Made by a program: the position numbers and the translations under genes. A DNA stretch of 64,000 nucleotides from JAGWBF01 sp963663025 (lineage in GTDB: Bacteria; Chloroflexota; Dehalococcoidia; Lucifugimonadales; JAGWBF01). A model generated the notes under the pieces. That model searched no databases. It was not told the DNA's origin and saw only the letters and a program-made list of their open reading frames with translations. This document shows, one piece after another, positions 1 through 8,566 of the stretch. The stretch spans positions 1,984,001 to 2,048,000 of the forward strand of contig OY760073.1 in NCBI GenBank assembly GCA_963663025.1, given 5' to 3'. The first letter of the stretch is position 1, and each line of letters opens with the position of its first letter.

Positions 1-756
1 TGTGGGAGCGGCTACGTGGCCGTCGGGCGACCAGGTGTGGAAGGGCCACAGACCCGCCAGCACCCCGAATCCCACCATCACCAGCGGGAAGAAGAGGTTC
101 TGGAAGTGCTTGTAGCTGTCGTTGAACTCTACGCTGCGCAGCTCCTCCAGGGAGAAGGTGGGAGTGCCCGCCTGGTAGGAAGCCCAGAACATGGCCATGA
201 TGGCGACCCACACCAGGACGCTGCCCGCCACCAGGTACAGCGTCAGCTTCATGGCGCCGTACTCTTTGCTGCGGAAGAAGGTGCCGAAGTCGCTGCTGCT
301 GCCCCACACCCCGATCAGGAGAAACATGGGCAGCACGGCCAGCTCGTAGAAGAAGAACAGGAAGAACAGGTCCAGGCTGACGAAGGTGCCGAAGACACCG
401 GCCACCAGCATCATGAGGAGCACCAGGAAGTCCTTGGGCCGGTGCTGGATGTTCCAGGCTATCAGGGTTGCGGCGAACATGACGATGCCGGTGAGCAGCA
501 CCATGGGGGCCGAGATGCCGTCCATCCCCAGGCTGAAGGTGATGTTCATGGGATGGTCCAGCCACTTGAAGGACTCCCTGAACTGGAAGCCGCCGGCCGA
601 GTAGTCGTAGGCTGCGAACAGCACGATGCTCAGGATGAGGGTGGCGACCGACAGCAGGATGGCGAACACCTTGATCTCTCTCCCCCTGTGTGCAGGGAAG
701 AAAGCCAGGATAATGCCCCCCAAGAGGGGGATCAGTATGGTGGCGAACAGAGCCAT
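1..756 (-). CDS. nuoM: NADH-quinone oxidoreductase subunit M (3' part missing)
   Basis: Antiporter-like membrane subunit of respiratory complex I, part of the proton-pumping arm. The frame is open from the left edge to an ATG at 754-756, giving 252 codons; the C-terminal half lies outside. The translation is strongly hydrophobic and holds the family's conserved stretch around FFFYELAVLPMFLLIG, with the functional Glu in the YEL motif, then the VAGSVLVW and WPFHTWSPD signatures that separate NuoM from NuoL. It lies 28 bp downstream of nuoL in the same direction, the standard L-M order, so it is co-transcribed in the nuo operon. nuoN is expected beyond the edge but is not visible. The family call is secure; only completeness is unknown. 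Confidence 0.95.
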   Translation of the reverse strand, partial: MALFATILIPLLGGIILAFFPAHRGREIKVFAILLSVATLILSIVLFAAYDYSAGGFQFRESFKWLDHPMNITFSLGMDGISAPMVLLTGIVMFAATLIAWNIQHRPKDFLVLLMMLVAGVFGTFVSLDLFFLFFFYELAVLPMFLLIGVWGSSSDFGTFFRSKEYGAMKLTLYLVAGSVLVWVAIMAMFWASYQAGTPTFSLEELRSVEFNDSYKHFQNLFFPLVMVGFGVLAGLWPFHTWSPDGHVAAPT

Positions 757-784
757 CCTACAAAGCTACTCCATCACTCTCGAT

Positions 785-2671
785 CTACCTGGTGGTCAAC
801 AGCCACCAGAATAGGGCTACGAAGATTCCACCTATGACCATGCCAAGGGCGTAGTTGTACATCCGGCCTGTTACGTGGTAGCGGATTATGCCTCCAGACC
901 AACGGACGCCCTTGGCGGGGCCGTCCACTCCCGTATCGTTGACCACGATCCGATCAAAGAGAGCCACCACCTTGGCTACCAGCAGGATGATCCTGTCTAT
1001 GGTCCACTGGTAGAGGTCGTCCAGGTAGTACTTGTTTTCGATAATGCGGTTCAGACCTCCGAGACGGGCCTTCAACGGGTCCAGCAACGTGGACCCCTTC
1101 CCGTAGGCCATCCATCCCAGCCAGAGGGCGCCCAGGGCCAGCAGCGCCGAAGCGATCCCCAGGGGGTAGCTGAACTCGAAGGCGTGGGCCTTATTGAAGT
1201 ACAGAAAGGTCCCGAATCCACCCGTGTCGGTCACTCGCAGGGCTATGAATCCCACCACAGCCGCCGGCACTGCCAGCAGGACCATGGGCCCCGTCATCAC
1301 CCAAGGCGACTCATGCACATGCTGGTTCTCGTCCTTCAGCTTTCCGTAGAAGACGACGAACAGGGCCCTGGCCATGTACAGGGCGCTCAGAAAGGCTGCG
1401 ATGAGGGCAAAGGCCAGCAGGTAGTTCTTGTGATCCAGCACCGCCAGCAGCACCTCATCCTTGCTCCAGAACCCGGCCAGGAGGGGCGCTCCCGCCAGGG
1501 ACAGCGCGCCGATGGTGAAGGTCAACGCCGTTACGGGCATCACCTTCCTCAAGCCTCCCATCTTCCGTATGTCCGTCTCCTCATCCATGCTGTGCATCAC
1601 GCTTCCCGCCCCCAGGAACAGCACAGCCTTGGAGAACCCGTGGGCCACCAGGTGGAATATAGCCGCGGTGTAGCCGAAGGCGCCCAGGGAGAGCATCATA
1701 AGGCCCAGATGGCTCACCGTGGAGTAAGCCAGTATTCGCTTCAGGTCGGTAGCGACCAGAGCCTGGGACGCTGCTATGAGAGCTGTGATCAGGCCAATAA
1801 CGGCGACCACGGTCAGGGCATCGGGGGCCGCTTCGAAAATGGGGAAAGCCCGGGCCACCAGGAACACCCCCGCCGCCACCATCGTCGCCGCATGGATCAA
1901 AGCGCTGACTGGAGTGGGGCCTTCCATAGCATCTGGCAGCCAGACATGCAGGGGGAACTGGGCCGACTTTCCCATCGCCCCAAGGAAGATGAGCAGGGCA
2001 GCCAGCGTAAGGGTGCCCTGGCCGATCTGGCCTGCGGTGGCAGCCTCGAAGGTCCCAGACATGCTGAAGGTGCCCGTCTGATCGAATAGAAGCAGTATCC
2101 CGATTAGCAGGCCCACGTCGCCGATGCGCGTGGTGATGAACGCCTTCTTGGCCGCCTCGCTGGCCGACCTGCGCTCATACCAGAAGCCGATAAGCAGGTA
2201 GGAGCAGAGGCCCACCAGCTCCCATACCACGTACAGGAGCAGGAAGTTGTCCGCCAGCACTAGGGCCAGCATGGACGCTATGAACAGGGAGTGCACGGCG
2301 AAGTACCATCCCAGGCGAGGGTCTCCCTTCATGTAGCCCAGGGAGTAGACCTGGATCATGAGGCCGACCAAGGTGACCATACCCAGCATTACCACCGACA
2401 GGGGGTCGACGATGATGCCCCAAGACAGCTCCACATCCCCGGCGGTGAACCATTCCATGCTGAAACCGCAGGTCGCCTGGCCGAAGGCCATGGGGCAGTC
2501 CGCTCCCAGGAAACCGACCAGCACCACCCAGAAGACGACAAATCCTCCCCCGATGGCCAGAATGGAAATCCACACGCCACGGCCCGGGAGGAATTTTCCA
2601 AGGAATACGACCAGGAAAAATGCGATGAAACTGAAGGCTGGAATCAGCCATGCTAGCTGTGTAAGGTCCAT
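785..2671 (-). CDS. nuoL: NADH-quinone oxidoreductase subunit L
   Basis: Largest membrane subunit of complex I, a Mrp-antiporter homologue at the distal end of the proton-pumping arm. It has 628 residues, within the usual 600-650, and is hydrophobic throughout. It carries the key Glu in YVVWELVGLCSYLLIG (about residues 147-162), the HVWLPDAMEGPTPVSALIHAATMV signature (residues ~241-264) typical of NuoL/ND5, and a long C-terminal lateral-helix region (from about 530). The start is the ATG at 2671; a little upstream lies nuoK, with a 43 bp gap. It sits between nuoK and nuoM in canonical order. Confidence 0.97.
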   Translation of the reverse strand: MDLTQLAWLIPAFSFIAFFLVVFLGKFLPGRGVWISILAIGGGFVVFWVVLVGFLGADCPMAFGQATCGFSMEWFTAGDVELSWGIIVDPLSVVMLGMVTLVGLMIQVYSLGYMKGDPRLGWYFAVHSLFIASMLALVLADNFLLLYVVWELVGLCSYLLIGFWYERRSASEAAKKAFITTRIGDVGLLIGILLLFDQTGTFSMSGTFEAATAGQIGQGTLTLAALLIFLGAMGKSAQFPLHVWLPDAMEGPTPVSALIHAATMVAAGVFLVARAFPIFEAAPDALTVVAVIGLITALIAASQALVATDLKRILAYSTVSHLGLMMLSLGAFGYTAAIFHLVAHGFSKAVLFLGAGSVMHSMDEETDIRKMGGLRKVMPVTALTFTIGALSLAGAPLLAGFWSKDEVLLAVLDHKNYLLAFALIAAFLSALYMARALFVVFYGKLKDENQHVHESPWVMTGPMVLLAVPAAVVGFIALRVTDTGGFGTFLYFNKAHAFEFSYPLGIASALLALGALWLGWMAYGKGSTLLDPLKARLGGLNRIIENKYYLDDLYQWTIDRIILLVAKVVALFDRIVVNDTGVDGPAKGVRWSGGIIRYHVTGRMYNYALGMVIGGIFVALFWWLLTTR

Positions 2672-2714
2672 CGGGGGTACCCTTAAGCCTCCGCTCCGCT
2701 AGAATCGCCGGCTC

Positions 2715-3017
2715 TTACCATTTCATCAAGTCCACTTCGTCCACATTGACCGTGGATTTGTTGCGGGCCAGCTGGAGAATGATCGCCAGCGCCAACCCTA
2801 CCTCGGCCGCCGCAACTGTGATCACGAAGATGGCGATGATCTGCCCGACGAATGCCGAGTCCAGGAAGGCGGCCGCGGCGATCAGGTTGATGTTTACGGC
2901 GTTTAGCATCAGCTCGATGGACATCAGAATGAGCACCGAGCTGCGCCGGGCCAGCACCCCATACAGGCCGATGGAGAAAAGGGCTACGGAAAGCACCTGG
3001 AAGAATTCCAGGGACAT
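2715..3017 (-). CDS. nuoK: NADH-quinone oxidoreductase subunit K
   Basis: Small membrane subunit of complex I (ND4L homologue), 100 residues, exactly the usual length, with three predicted transmembrane helices. The conserved first-helix region GLYGVLARRSSVLILMSIELMLNAVN contains the Glu (in SIELMLNAVN) needed for proton transfer. A second buried Glu is seen in VAAAEVGLALAI. The start codon overlaps the stop of nuoJ as TGATG, indicating translational coupling in the operon. Confidence 0.97.
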   Translation of the reverse strand: MSLEFFQVLSVALFSIGLYGVLARRSSVLILMSIELMLNAVNINLIAAAAFLDSAFVGQIIAIFVITVAAAEVGLALAIILQLARNKSTVNVDEVDLMKW

Positions 3018-3502
3018 CAGCCCCTACCTCCTGCCCGGGCGATGATGATAGCCCCGATCAGGGCTACCAGCAGGACCAAGGAAGCGACCTCGAAGGGCAG
3101 CGCCCAGTCGGTGAACAGGGTTTCGCCCAGCTTGGCAAGGCCGGGACCCTGGGGGGCGGCATCGGGGCTGGGCTTCCAGAGAATCGCCGCGGTGACAACG
3201 CCAAAGAGTCCGCCCGCGGCCAGGATAGCCAAGGGCCACTGCCTGTTGTCTGATATCCGGGGGTACTCTCTGCTCCTGGTGAGCATGATGGCAAAGAGGA
3301 GGACTATGATGATCGCTCCCCCATAGATAAGCACCTGCACCAGGGCCAGGAACTCGGCGAAGAGAAGCAAGTACAGTCCTGCAACCGCCACCAGGGAGAG
3401 CAGCAGGAACAGGGCGGCATGCACCACGTTCCTTGTTGCTACAACGCCCAGCCCCCCTCCCAGCGCCATGGCCGCCGCAATCCCAAAGAGAACTTCGGTC
3501 AC
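3017..3502 (-). CDS. nuoJ: NADH-quinone oxidoreductase subunit J
   Basis: Membrane subunit of complex I (ND6 homologue), 161 residues with about five transmembrane helices. The third-helix motif VLIYGGAIIIVLLFAIMLT, which forms the pi-bulge region involved in coupling, is clear at residues ~57-75. The start ATG at 3502 fits the family N-terminus. Its 3' end overlaps the nuoK start by one base. Upstream, about 100 bp separates it from a small gene placed between nuoI and nuoJ. Confidence 0.95.
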   Translation of the reverse strand: MTEVLFGIAAAMALGGGLGVVATRNVVHAALFLLLSLVAVAGLYLLLFAEFLALVQVLIYGGAIIIVLLFAIMLTRSREYPRISDNRQWPLAILAAGGLFGVVTAAILWKPSPDAAPQGPGLAKLGETLFTDWALPFEVASLVLLVALIGAIIIARAGGRG

Positions 3503-3601
3503 TGCTGGCTGCCCTCACCAGTCGCCGCAGGTAAGTTCATCACCTGTGGCAGCTTCTCAGTTATTTGGCACCGCCCCCAACTGAACAAAGCCGGCATTCT
3601 G

Positions 3602-3793
3602 CTATTTGAGCTCCAGCTCGGTCTCGGAAAAGAGCTTGCCCTTGAGCTTGTGCTCTTCGAAATCGTGGTCCGGCTCTACGATGTACTTGCCGCCTTCGGC
3701 GGCCCGGGCGGTGCCTGTCACATCCTTCGCCTGCTGGTAGAGCATCGGCTTGGATATGACCACATGCTTGCCATCCAACGCCGCGTCAGCCAT
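3602..3793 (-). CDS. small hypothetical protein inside the nuo operon, between nuoI and nuoJ
   Basis: A 63-residue soluble, charged protein I do not recognise. The ATG at 3793 is chosen because GGAGGGAGCT lies immediately before it; a longer frame reaching 3844 starts without such a site. The protein has no cysteines and no transmembrane segment. The middle reads KDVTGTARAAEGGKYIVEPD, which looks like a small beta-rich fold, and the C-terminus is Lys/Glu rich. It lies 62 bp after nuoI and 99 bp before nuoJ in the same direction, so it should be transcribed with the operon. A complex I accessory or assembly role is possible from position only. Confidence 0.7.
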   Translation of the reverse strand: MADAALDGKHVVISKPMLYQQAKDVTGTARAAEGGKYIVEPDHDFEEHKLKGKLFSETELELK

Positions 3794-3855
3794 AGCTCCC
3801 TCCTTGTCAAACCAAGATGTTGTCCGTGCCCACGGTCCCTGCACTGGGCAGGGGC

Positions 3856-4389
3856 TTAAGCGCCAGAGTCACCGGTGGCTGCCGCCTCCTCAGCCTTGGC
3901 TCCACTCTTCTTGGCCAACTCCGACGGCGGCACCCATGCAGTATCCCGTTGGAACTGCTTCCCCATATCCAGGAGCGGCTCAAGGTCAACCCGGTCTCCG
4001 TTGCGTTCGTACACGCTCAGCTCATGCTCGTGGCTCATCACTATAGCATCGAAATTGCAAACCTCGACGCAGATGCCACACAGGATGCACCGGTTCAGGT
4101 TTATCTCAAAGGTGTCGACGATCTTCTTCCGTGTGCTCTTGCCTTCCTGTTGCAGCGGATTGTCCTTCATGGTTGCGCTCATGCATAGGGTCGGGCAGTT
4201 GCGGATGCACACCATGCAGGCTGTGCAGTAGGGCTCGTCAACTTGGTAGTCCCAGGTGAGTGCAGGGAAGCCCATGTACCTCGGCTGGATGGGCAGGTGC
4301 TGCTTGGGGTACTGGGCAGTGACCGGCCTGCGCAGCCCGTTAAGGGTAGAGCGAATGGTGACCATCATGCCTTTGAGTCCACCCAGCAT
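3856..4389 (-). CDS. nuoI: NADH-quinone oxidoreductase subunit I (2x[4Fe-4S])
   Basis: Peripheral-arm ferredoxin-like subunit carrying clusters N6a and N6b, which pass electrons to NuoB. It has 177 residues. Two cluster motifs are visible: CTACMVCIRNCP (residues ~55-66) and CILCGICVEVCN (~97-108), each with four cysteines. The C-terminus has an Ala/Glu-rich extension (EEAAATGDSGA). It begins 3 bp after the nuoH stop. With no nuoE, F or G in this operon, the electron input to these clusters must come from another donor module or from genes elsewhere. Confidence 0.96.
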   Translation of the reverse strand: MLGGLKGMMVTIRSTLNGLRRPVTAQYPKQHLPIQPRYMGFPALTWDYQVDEPYCTACMVCIRNCPTLCMSATMKDNPLQQEGKSTRKKIVDTFEINLNRCILCGICVEVCNFDAIVMSHEHELSVYERNGDRVDLEPLLDMGKQFQRDTAWVPPSELAKKSGAKAEEAAATGDSGA

Positions 4390-4392
4390 CGG

Positions 4393-5583
4393 TTACGTTC
4401 CTCCAGCCTCGAGCTTGCGTCTCAGGTTGGCTTGCTGTTGTCGCCTGTACACCTCAGCCACCCGTGCAGCCGGGCGGGAGAGGTGCTTGTACACCAGGTA
4501 GGCTATCACCAAGGTGCAAGCCGACGACATGATGGTCGCGACCCACCAGGGCCAGCCATAGAACAAATATATAGCAACTATCACTATGTTGACAAAGGAT
4601 AGGGGCACCATCACCTGCCAGGCAAAGGCCATGAGCTGGTCGATGCGGAGCCTGGGAAAGGTGCCTCGTACCCAGAAGATCAGCAGCACCACAAAGTAGG
4701 CCTTCACCAGGAACCAAAGCCAGTCGGGCAGGAAGGGGCCGTGCCAGCCACCCAGGAAGAGCAGCGCGGTGAGGGCGGCGATGGCAAAGGTGTTCATATA
4801 TTCAGCCAGGAAGAATACGGACCAGTGGGCACCGCTGTACTCCACAAAGGGGCCTCCCACGATCTCGGATTCGGCGAAGTAGATGTCGAAGGGTGTGCGC
4901 CCCAGTTCCGCCAAGCCTGCGATCAGGAAGATGACCAGCCCTAGGGGCATGATCACAGCGTAGGGGATGTTAGTAAACCCTGCTTCTGCTGGATTGTCGG
5001 ACTGGACTCCGGGGAACTGGAAGTTGGATATCTCTCGCAAGTCCAGGGACTGGGCCAGCATAGCCACTGAGATGACCACCATGATCACCGGGATCTCGTA
5101 GCTGATAAGCTGAGCAGCCGAACGCAGGCCGCCAAGGGTGCCGTATTTGTTGGCGGAACCCCAGCCGGCCAGCACCAGCCCCAGAATGGTGACCACCGAG
5201 AAGGCCACTATGTAGAAGAGGCCCATATCCAGGTTGCGGAGAACCAGGTTCTCAGCGGCTGGAATGGTCACCCAGATCATGAAGGAGGGCACGATCACGA
5301 TAAGGGGAGCTACCCAGAAGACCGTCCTGTCGGCCCATGCCGGGATCAGGTCCTCCTTGAGGACCAGCTTCAGAGCATCGGCCACAGGCTGTAGAAGTCC
5401 CATCGGCCCGGTCCTGGTGGGACCGAGGCGGCGCTGCAGGCGGCCAAGGAACTTGCGCTCCAGCCACGTCAGGGACAGTACCACCACCGACAGCGCTGTG
5501 AACAATATCAGCAGCGCCAGGGCGATCAAGCCTATATCAAGAGGCAGGTCGAATCTATCCGGCACGGGTACAACTTCTCCCAA
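4393..5583 (-). CDS. nuoH: NADH-quinone oxidoreductase subunit H
   Basis: Membrane subunit (ND1 homologue) that forms the quinone chamber at the junction of the two arms of complex I. It has 396 residues, slightly long because of a basic C-terminal tail (YRRQQQANLRRKLEAGGT). It carries the family signatures WLERKFLGRLQRRLGP (residues ~41-56), a GLLQPVADALKL segment, and AELGRTPFDIYFAESEIVGG (~224-243). In most NuoH proteins the loop reads PFDLPEAESE; here LPE is replaced by IYF while the later AESE acidic residues remain. It lies between nuoD and nuoI. Confidence 0.96.
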   Translation of the reverse strand: MGEVVPVPDRFDLPLDIGLIALALLILFTALSVVVLSLTWLERKFLGRLQRRLGPTRTGPMGLLQPVADALKLVLKEDLIPAWADRTVFWVAPLIVIVPSFMIWVTIPAAENLVLRNLDMGLFYIVAFSVVTILGLVLAGWGSANKYGTLGGLRSAAQLISYEIPVIMVVISVAMLAQSLDLREISNFQFPGVQSDNPAEAGFTNIPYAVIMPLGLVIFLIAGLAELGRTPFDIYFAESEIVGGPFVEYSGAHWSVFFLAEYMNTFAIAALTALLFLGGWHGPFLPDWLWFLVKAYFVVLLIFWVRGTFPRLRIDQLMAFAWQVMVPLSFVNIVIVAIYLFYGWPWWVATIMSSACTLVIAYLVYKHLSRPAARVAEVYRRQQQANLRRKLEAGGT

Positions 5584-5613
5584 TGCTCTTCGCCTTGCAG
5601 AACGGGGCCGCCA

Positions 5614-6744
5614 TCAGCGGTCCACCTCGCCAAGGACTATGTCCAGGGACCCCAGAATGACCACCGCGTCGGCCACCCACGTATCCTTGAGCAGCTCCTC
5701 GAGGGCGCTCAAATTGCAGAAGGACGGGGGACGGACCTTTACTCTATAGGGCTTGTCCGAGCCGTCGCTAACCAGGTACACCCCGATCTCACCCCGGGGA
5801 TTCTCGGACCGCACGTAAACGTCGCCCTTCGGCGGGCGGATGAGGCGTCTGCCCATGGCCGCGATGGGACCGGGCGACATCTGCCTAAGGGCCTGCTCAA
5901 TGATGTTCAGGGACTGGTAAATCTCCTGGACTCGCACGTAGTAGCGGTCCCAGCAATCGCCGTCCAGACCCACGGGAACGTTGAAGTCGAAGCGGTCGTA
6001 CACCGAGTAGGGGTCTGCGACGCGCACATCGTAGTCGACTCCGCATCCCCTGAGACATGGGCCCGTCAGGCCATACTGCATGGCGGTGTCGGCATCGATG
6101 ACCCCCACGCCCTTGGACCGGGCGATGAACACTTCGTTGTACGTGAGGAGCCTGTCGGCCTCTTCCGCATCCTCTCGGAGCAGGTCGAGCACTTCCCGGA
6201 CCATCGTCTCGAAGTTGTTGGGGAGATCTTCCTTGATCCCGCCTACGCGGAAGTAGTTATGCATCATGCGGGCGCCGCTGACGGCTTCGAAGAAGGCTTG
6301 GGCGCGCTCCCGGCCTCTGAAAGTGAGCATTACGGGAGTCATCGCACCTATGTCCAGCCCGAAAGTGCCTACGAAGAGCAGGTGGCTGGCTATGCGATTC
6401 ATCTCGCACAGGATGACGCGCACGTATTCGGCCCGCTCGGGCACCTCCAGGCCCATCAGCTTCTCAACGGCGCGGCAGAACACCAGCTCGTTGTTGAAGT
6501 TGGAGATGTAGTCTAGCCGGTCGAACAGGGTGATGATCTGGTGGTACTGCTCGCCTTCGCAGAGCTTCTCCGACCCCCGGTGCAGGTAGCCGATGTGGGG
6601 CACCACACGGGTAATTTTTTCCCCGTCCAGCCACAACTGCATCCGGAACACCCCGTGGGTGGACGGGTGCTGCGGCCCCATATTGACCATCATCTCCAGG
6701 GACTCGCCGTCGGCGTTTATATCCTGTACGTTAGTTTCTACCAT
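5614..6744 (-). CDS. nuoD: NADH-quinone oxidoreductase subunit D
   Basis: 49-kDa-type peripheral subunit that lines the quinone site of complex I together with NuoB. It has 376 residues, without a fused NuoC domain. The N-terminal quinone-site loop GPQHPSTHGVFR is intact (His pair at about residues 25 and 29), followed by YHQIITLFDRLDYIS. The cysteines of the ancestral NiFe site are absent, as expected in NuoD. It starts 8 bp after a small HicB-like gene, which separates it from nuoC. Confidence 0.96.
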   Translation of the reverse strand: MVETNVQDINADGESLEMMVNMGPQHPSTHGVFRMQLWLDGEKITRVVPHIGYLHRGSEKLCEGEQYHQIITLFDRLDYISNFNNELVFCRAVEKLMGLEVPERAEYVRVILCEMNRIASHLLFVGTFGLDIGAMTPVMLTFRGRERAQAFFEAVSGARMMHNYFRVGGIKEDLPNNFETMVREVLDLLREDAEEADRLLTYNEVFIARSKGVGVIDADTAMQYGLTGPCLRGCGVDYDVRVADPYSVYDRFDFNVPVGLDGDCWDRYYVRVQEIYQSLNIIEQALRQMSPGPIAAMGRRLIRPPKGDVYVRSENPRGEIGVYLVSDGSDKPYRVKVRPPSFCNLSALEELLKDTWVADAVVILGSLDIVLGEVDR

Positions 6745-6752
6745 ACTGGGAA

Positions 6753-7055
6753 TTACTCGCTCACCTGACCATCAGCCCCGGCCGTAGCCTTGAACTCCAG
6801 CACCAGCTCGGTGCTTTCATCCACTCCGGGATACCCCGCCCGGGCCAGCCTCTCTTCCAAGTCGCCCTGCCCCTCCCGCTCTTGTATCCAGTTGATAAAC
6901 CGGTCAATCAAGTCGTCTTGGGCCTCTTCCAAGCTTTCGCCTGTTCCGCTAAGTTCCAGGGTGTCCACAATGGCTTCGAACATGCCATCACGGTACAGCA
7001 CATTCCCGGAAAGGCAGAGGGTATTCACTTGGTAGCTAGAATTCCTGGTAGTCAT
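6753..7055 (-). CDS. small HicB-like protein between nuoC and nuoD
   Basis: A 100-residue acidic protein. The ATG at 7055 overlaps the last 20 bp of nuoC; a longer frame to 7091 would lie deep in nuoC and is less likely. The fold suggested by VLYRDGMFEAIVDTLELSGTGESLEEAQDDLIDRFINWI resembles the small HicB/DUF1902-like alpha-beta domain: a strand, a strand ending at a Gly-rich turn, then a helix with the SLEEAQ pattern. No DNA-binding domain and no HicA-like partner is adjacent. It is embedded in the nuo operon, so co-expression with complex I is likely. Function unknown; HicB similarity is by eye. Confidence 0.65.
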   Translation of the reverse strand: MTTRNSSYQVNTLCLSGNVLYRDGMFEAIVDTLELSGTGESLEEAQDDLIDRFINWIQEREGQGDLEERLARAGYPGVDESTELVLEFKATAGADGQVSE

Positions 7056-7551
7056 GGAAGGGGTGCTCTTTTCGGCCCGGGAATCCTTCAAAACCTTCGT
7101 ACAGAAGCAGGGGCTGCAAATAGGGATGGCCTTCGAAGTTCACACCGAACAGGTCGTGGGCTTCCCGCTCATACCAGTCGGCCGCCCGCCAAATCGGGGT
7201 TACGGTTGCGACCTGCAGGTTCTCATAAGGCAGGTCCGTCTTGAGTATCAGCTTGTGGCCCTGGTCCATGGACAGCAGCACATACACCAGCTGTATGTAC
7301 TCCTTGTAGTCCACGGCGCTGAGGCAAAGGAGCATCTTGAAGGAGAGCTTGGGGTCGCTCTTTAGGGTGGCGCACACCCCGGGAACATCCTGGGGGGACA
7401 CCTGGATGGTGGGGATATCTACCGAGGCCCCGGCTTCGACCTCATGCCCCACCAAGGCTGCCTGAAGCAATTCTTGCAGGGCTAAAGCCGCAGGGCCGAG
7501 GGCTCCTTCGGCTTCGGGGCTGTGGGCGGCCGCCCTATCTCCCTCTGCCAC
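7036..7551 (-). CDS. nuoC: NADH-quinone oxidoreductase subunit C
   Basis: 30-kDa-type peripheral subunit of complex I, 171 residues. The family signature WYEREAHDLFGVNFEGHPYLQPLLLYEGFEGFPGRKEHP is present with ERE, DLFG and the C-terminal LRKDYP-like region replaced by FPGRKEHPFHDYQEF. The first ~45 residues are Ala/Glu-rich and less conserved. The start at 7551 overlaps the end of nuoB by 17 bp, and the 3' end overlaps the HicB-like gene by 20 bp, so the genes are translationally linked. Confidence 0.94.
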   Translation of the reverse strand: MAEGDRAAAHSPEAEGALGPAALALQELLQAALVGHEVEAGASVDIPTIQVSPQDVPGVCATLKSDPKLSFKMLLCLSAVDYKEYIQLVYVLLSMDQGHKLILKTDLPYENLQVATVTPIWRAADWYEREAHDLFGVNFEGHPYLQPLLLYEGFEGFPGRKEHPFHDYQEF

Positions 7552-8056
7552 CGCTTCGCGAGTCCCTCATGATTTTCTCCTGGAGCTTCATCAGGCCCTG
7601 CATCAGCGCCTCGGGCCTGGGGGGGCATCCCGGAACATAGACATCCACAGGGACCAGGTGGTCCACACCCATCACCACCGAGTAGGAGCGGTAGTATGGG
7701 CCCCCATTGGTTGCACAGCTGCCCATGGCGACCACCCACTTGGGTTCGGGCATCTGTTCGTAGAGGAGCTTGATAGGCTCCCCCATCTTCTTCACAACGG
7801 TACCGGCCACGATCATCACGTCCGACTGCCTGGGAGACGGCCACGTTACGACACCGAAACGGTCAACGTCGTGGTGTGCCATGTGGGTAGATATCATCTC
7901 GATGGCGCAACAGGCCAAGCCGAAGGTCAACGTCCACAGGGAAGACTTCCGGGCCATGGCGAACAACTCTTCCGCCTTGGCGGTCACCACCCCCGGCGCT
8001 ACCTGGTTGAAAGTGCTGGGGGCGGGAACGTTCCCGCCGGTGCTTATTTCCACCAT
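7535..8056 (-). CDS. nuoB: NADH-quinone oxidoreductase subunit B ([4Fe-4S] cluster N2)
   Basis: Peripheral subunit carrying the terminal cluster N2, next to the quinone site. The ATG at 8056 gives 173 residues, the normal size, and overlaps nuoA by 13 bp; a longer open frame to 8164 lies inside nuoA. The four cluster ligands are seen in LACCAIEM (adjacent Cys pair), GSCATNGGPYYRSY and VPGCPPRPEAL. The N-terminal APSTFNQV segment is variable. Order and overlap match a standard nuoA-B-C start of the operon. Confidence 0.96.
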   Translation of the reverse strand: MVEISTGGNVPAPSTFNQVAPGVVTAKAEELFAMARKSSLWTLTFGLACCAIEMISTHMAHHDVDRFGVVTWPSPRQSDVMIVAGTVVKKMGEPIKLLYEQMPEPKWVVAMGSCATNGGPYYRSYSVVMGVDHLVPVDVYVPGCPPRPEALMQGLMKLQEKIMRDSRSGGRGR

Positions 8057-8412
8057 TCCAGGACCCCCTTGCGCCAGCCATACACCACCGCGAAGGCCAG
8101 CACAGCCAGGAAGATCATCATCGCGTAAAATGCAAGGTTGTTGCCCAGGAAGACCACCGCCCAAGGGAAGAGGAACACCGCTTCAACATCGAATATCAGG
8201 AACAGGATGGCAAAGACGTAGTAGCGGATACTGATCTGGGACCAGCGAAAAGGCTCAGGCTCTATCCCGCACTCGTAAGGGGTGAGCTTCCGGTCCGAAT
8301 GCCGGCGGGATGACAGAATGCGGGAGCCGACGAACATCAACGCTATGGCAACGAACCCCACGATGGCTGAAAGGATTACAGCAGCCCACCGGAAGTCAAA
8401 GTCTGCTGGCAT
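8044..8412 (-). CDS. nuoA: NADH-quinone oxidoreductase subunit A
   Basis: First gene of the nuo operon: membrane subunit (ND3 homologue), 122 residues with three transmembrane helices. The quinone-site loop signature YECGIEP (residues ~45-51) with its conserved Cys is present, followed by RYYVFAILFLIFDVEAVFLFPWAV, typical of the family. The ATG at 8412 is followed upstream by about 90 bp of leader and a near-consensus promoter at 8505-8534. Confidence 0.96.
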   Translation of the reverse strand: MPADFDFRWAAVILSAIVGFVAIALMFVGSRILSSRRHSDRKLTPYECGIEPEPFRWSQISIRYYVFAILFLIFDVEAVFLFPWAVVFLGNNLAFYAMMIFLAVLAFAVVYGWRKGVLEWWK

Positions 8413-8504
8413 TCAAGCTCCTCTGGAGATTAGACCACATGGCCTGTCACGGCAGTTCGGAAGCAAGCAGACATGCGGTCAATAGCCTCTTTTCGGCGGA
8501 GGGT

Positions 8505-8534
8505 AGGATACCATCGGCCAGTCTTGAGTGTCAA
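8505..8534 (-). promoter_or_regulatory. predicted sigma70-type promoter of the nuo operon
   Basis: On the minus strand TTGACA (8534-8529) is followed by an 18 bp spacer and TATCCT (8510-8505). The -35 is perfect and the -10 matches 4 of 6. The predicted start point is about 85 bp upstream of nuoA, in the only non-coding stretch before the operon. Confidence 0.6.
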
Positions 8535-8566
8535 CGGTACCGGCTATGCCCTCTCCCTCCAGGCCA

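Noticed and set aside
875..2089. 404-codon open frame antisense to nuoL
   Set aside because: Low-complexity translation rich in Gln, His and Gly; nuoL is certain on the other strand.
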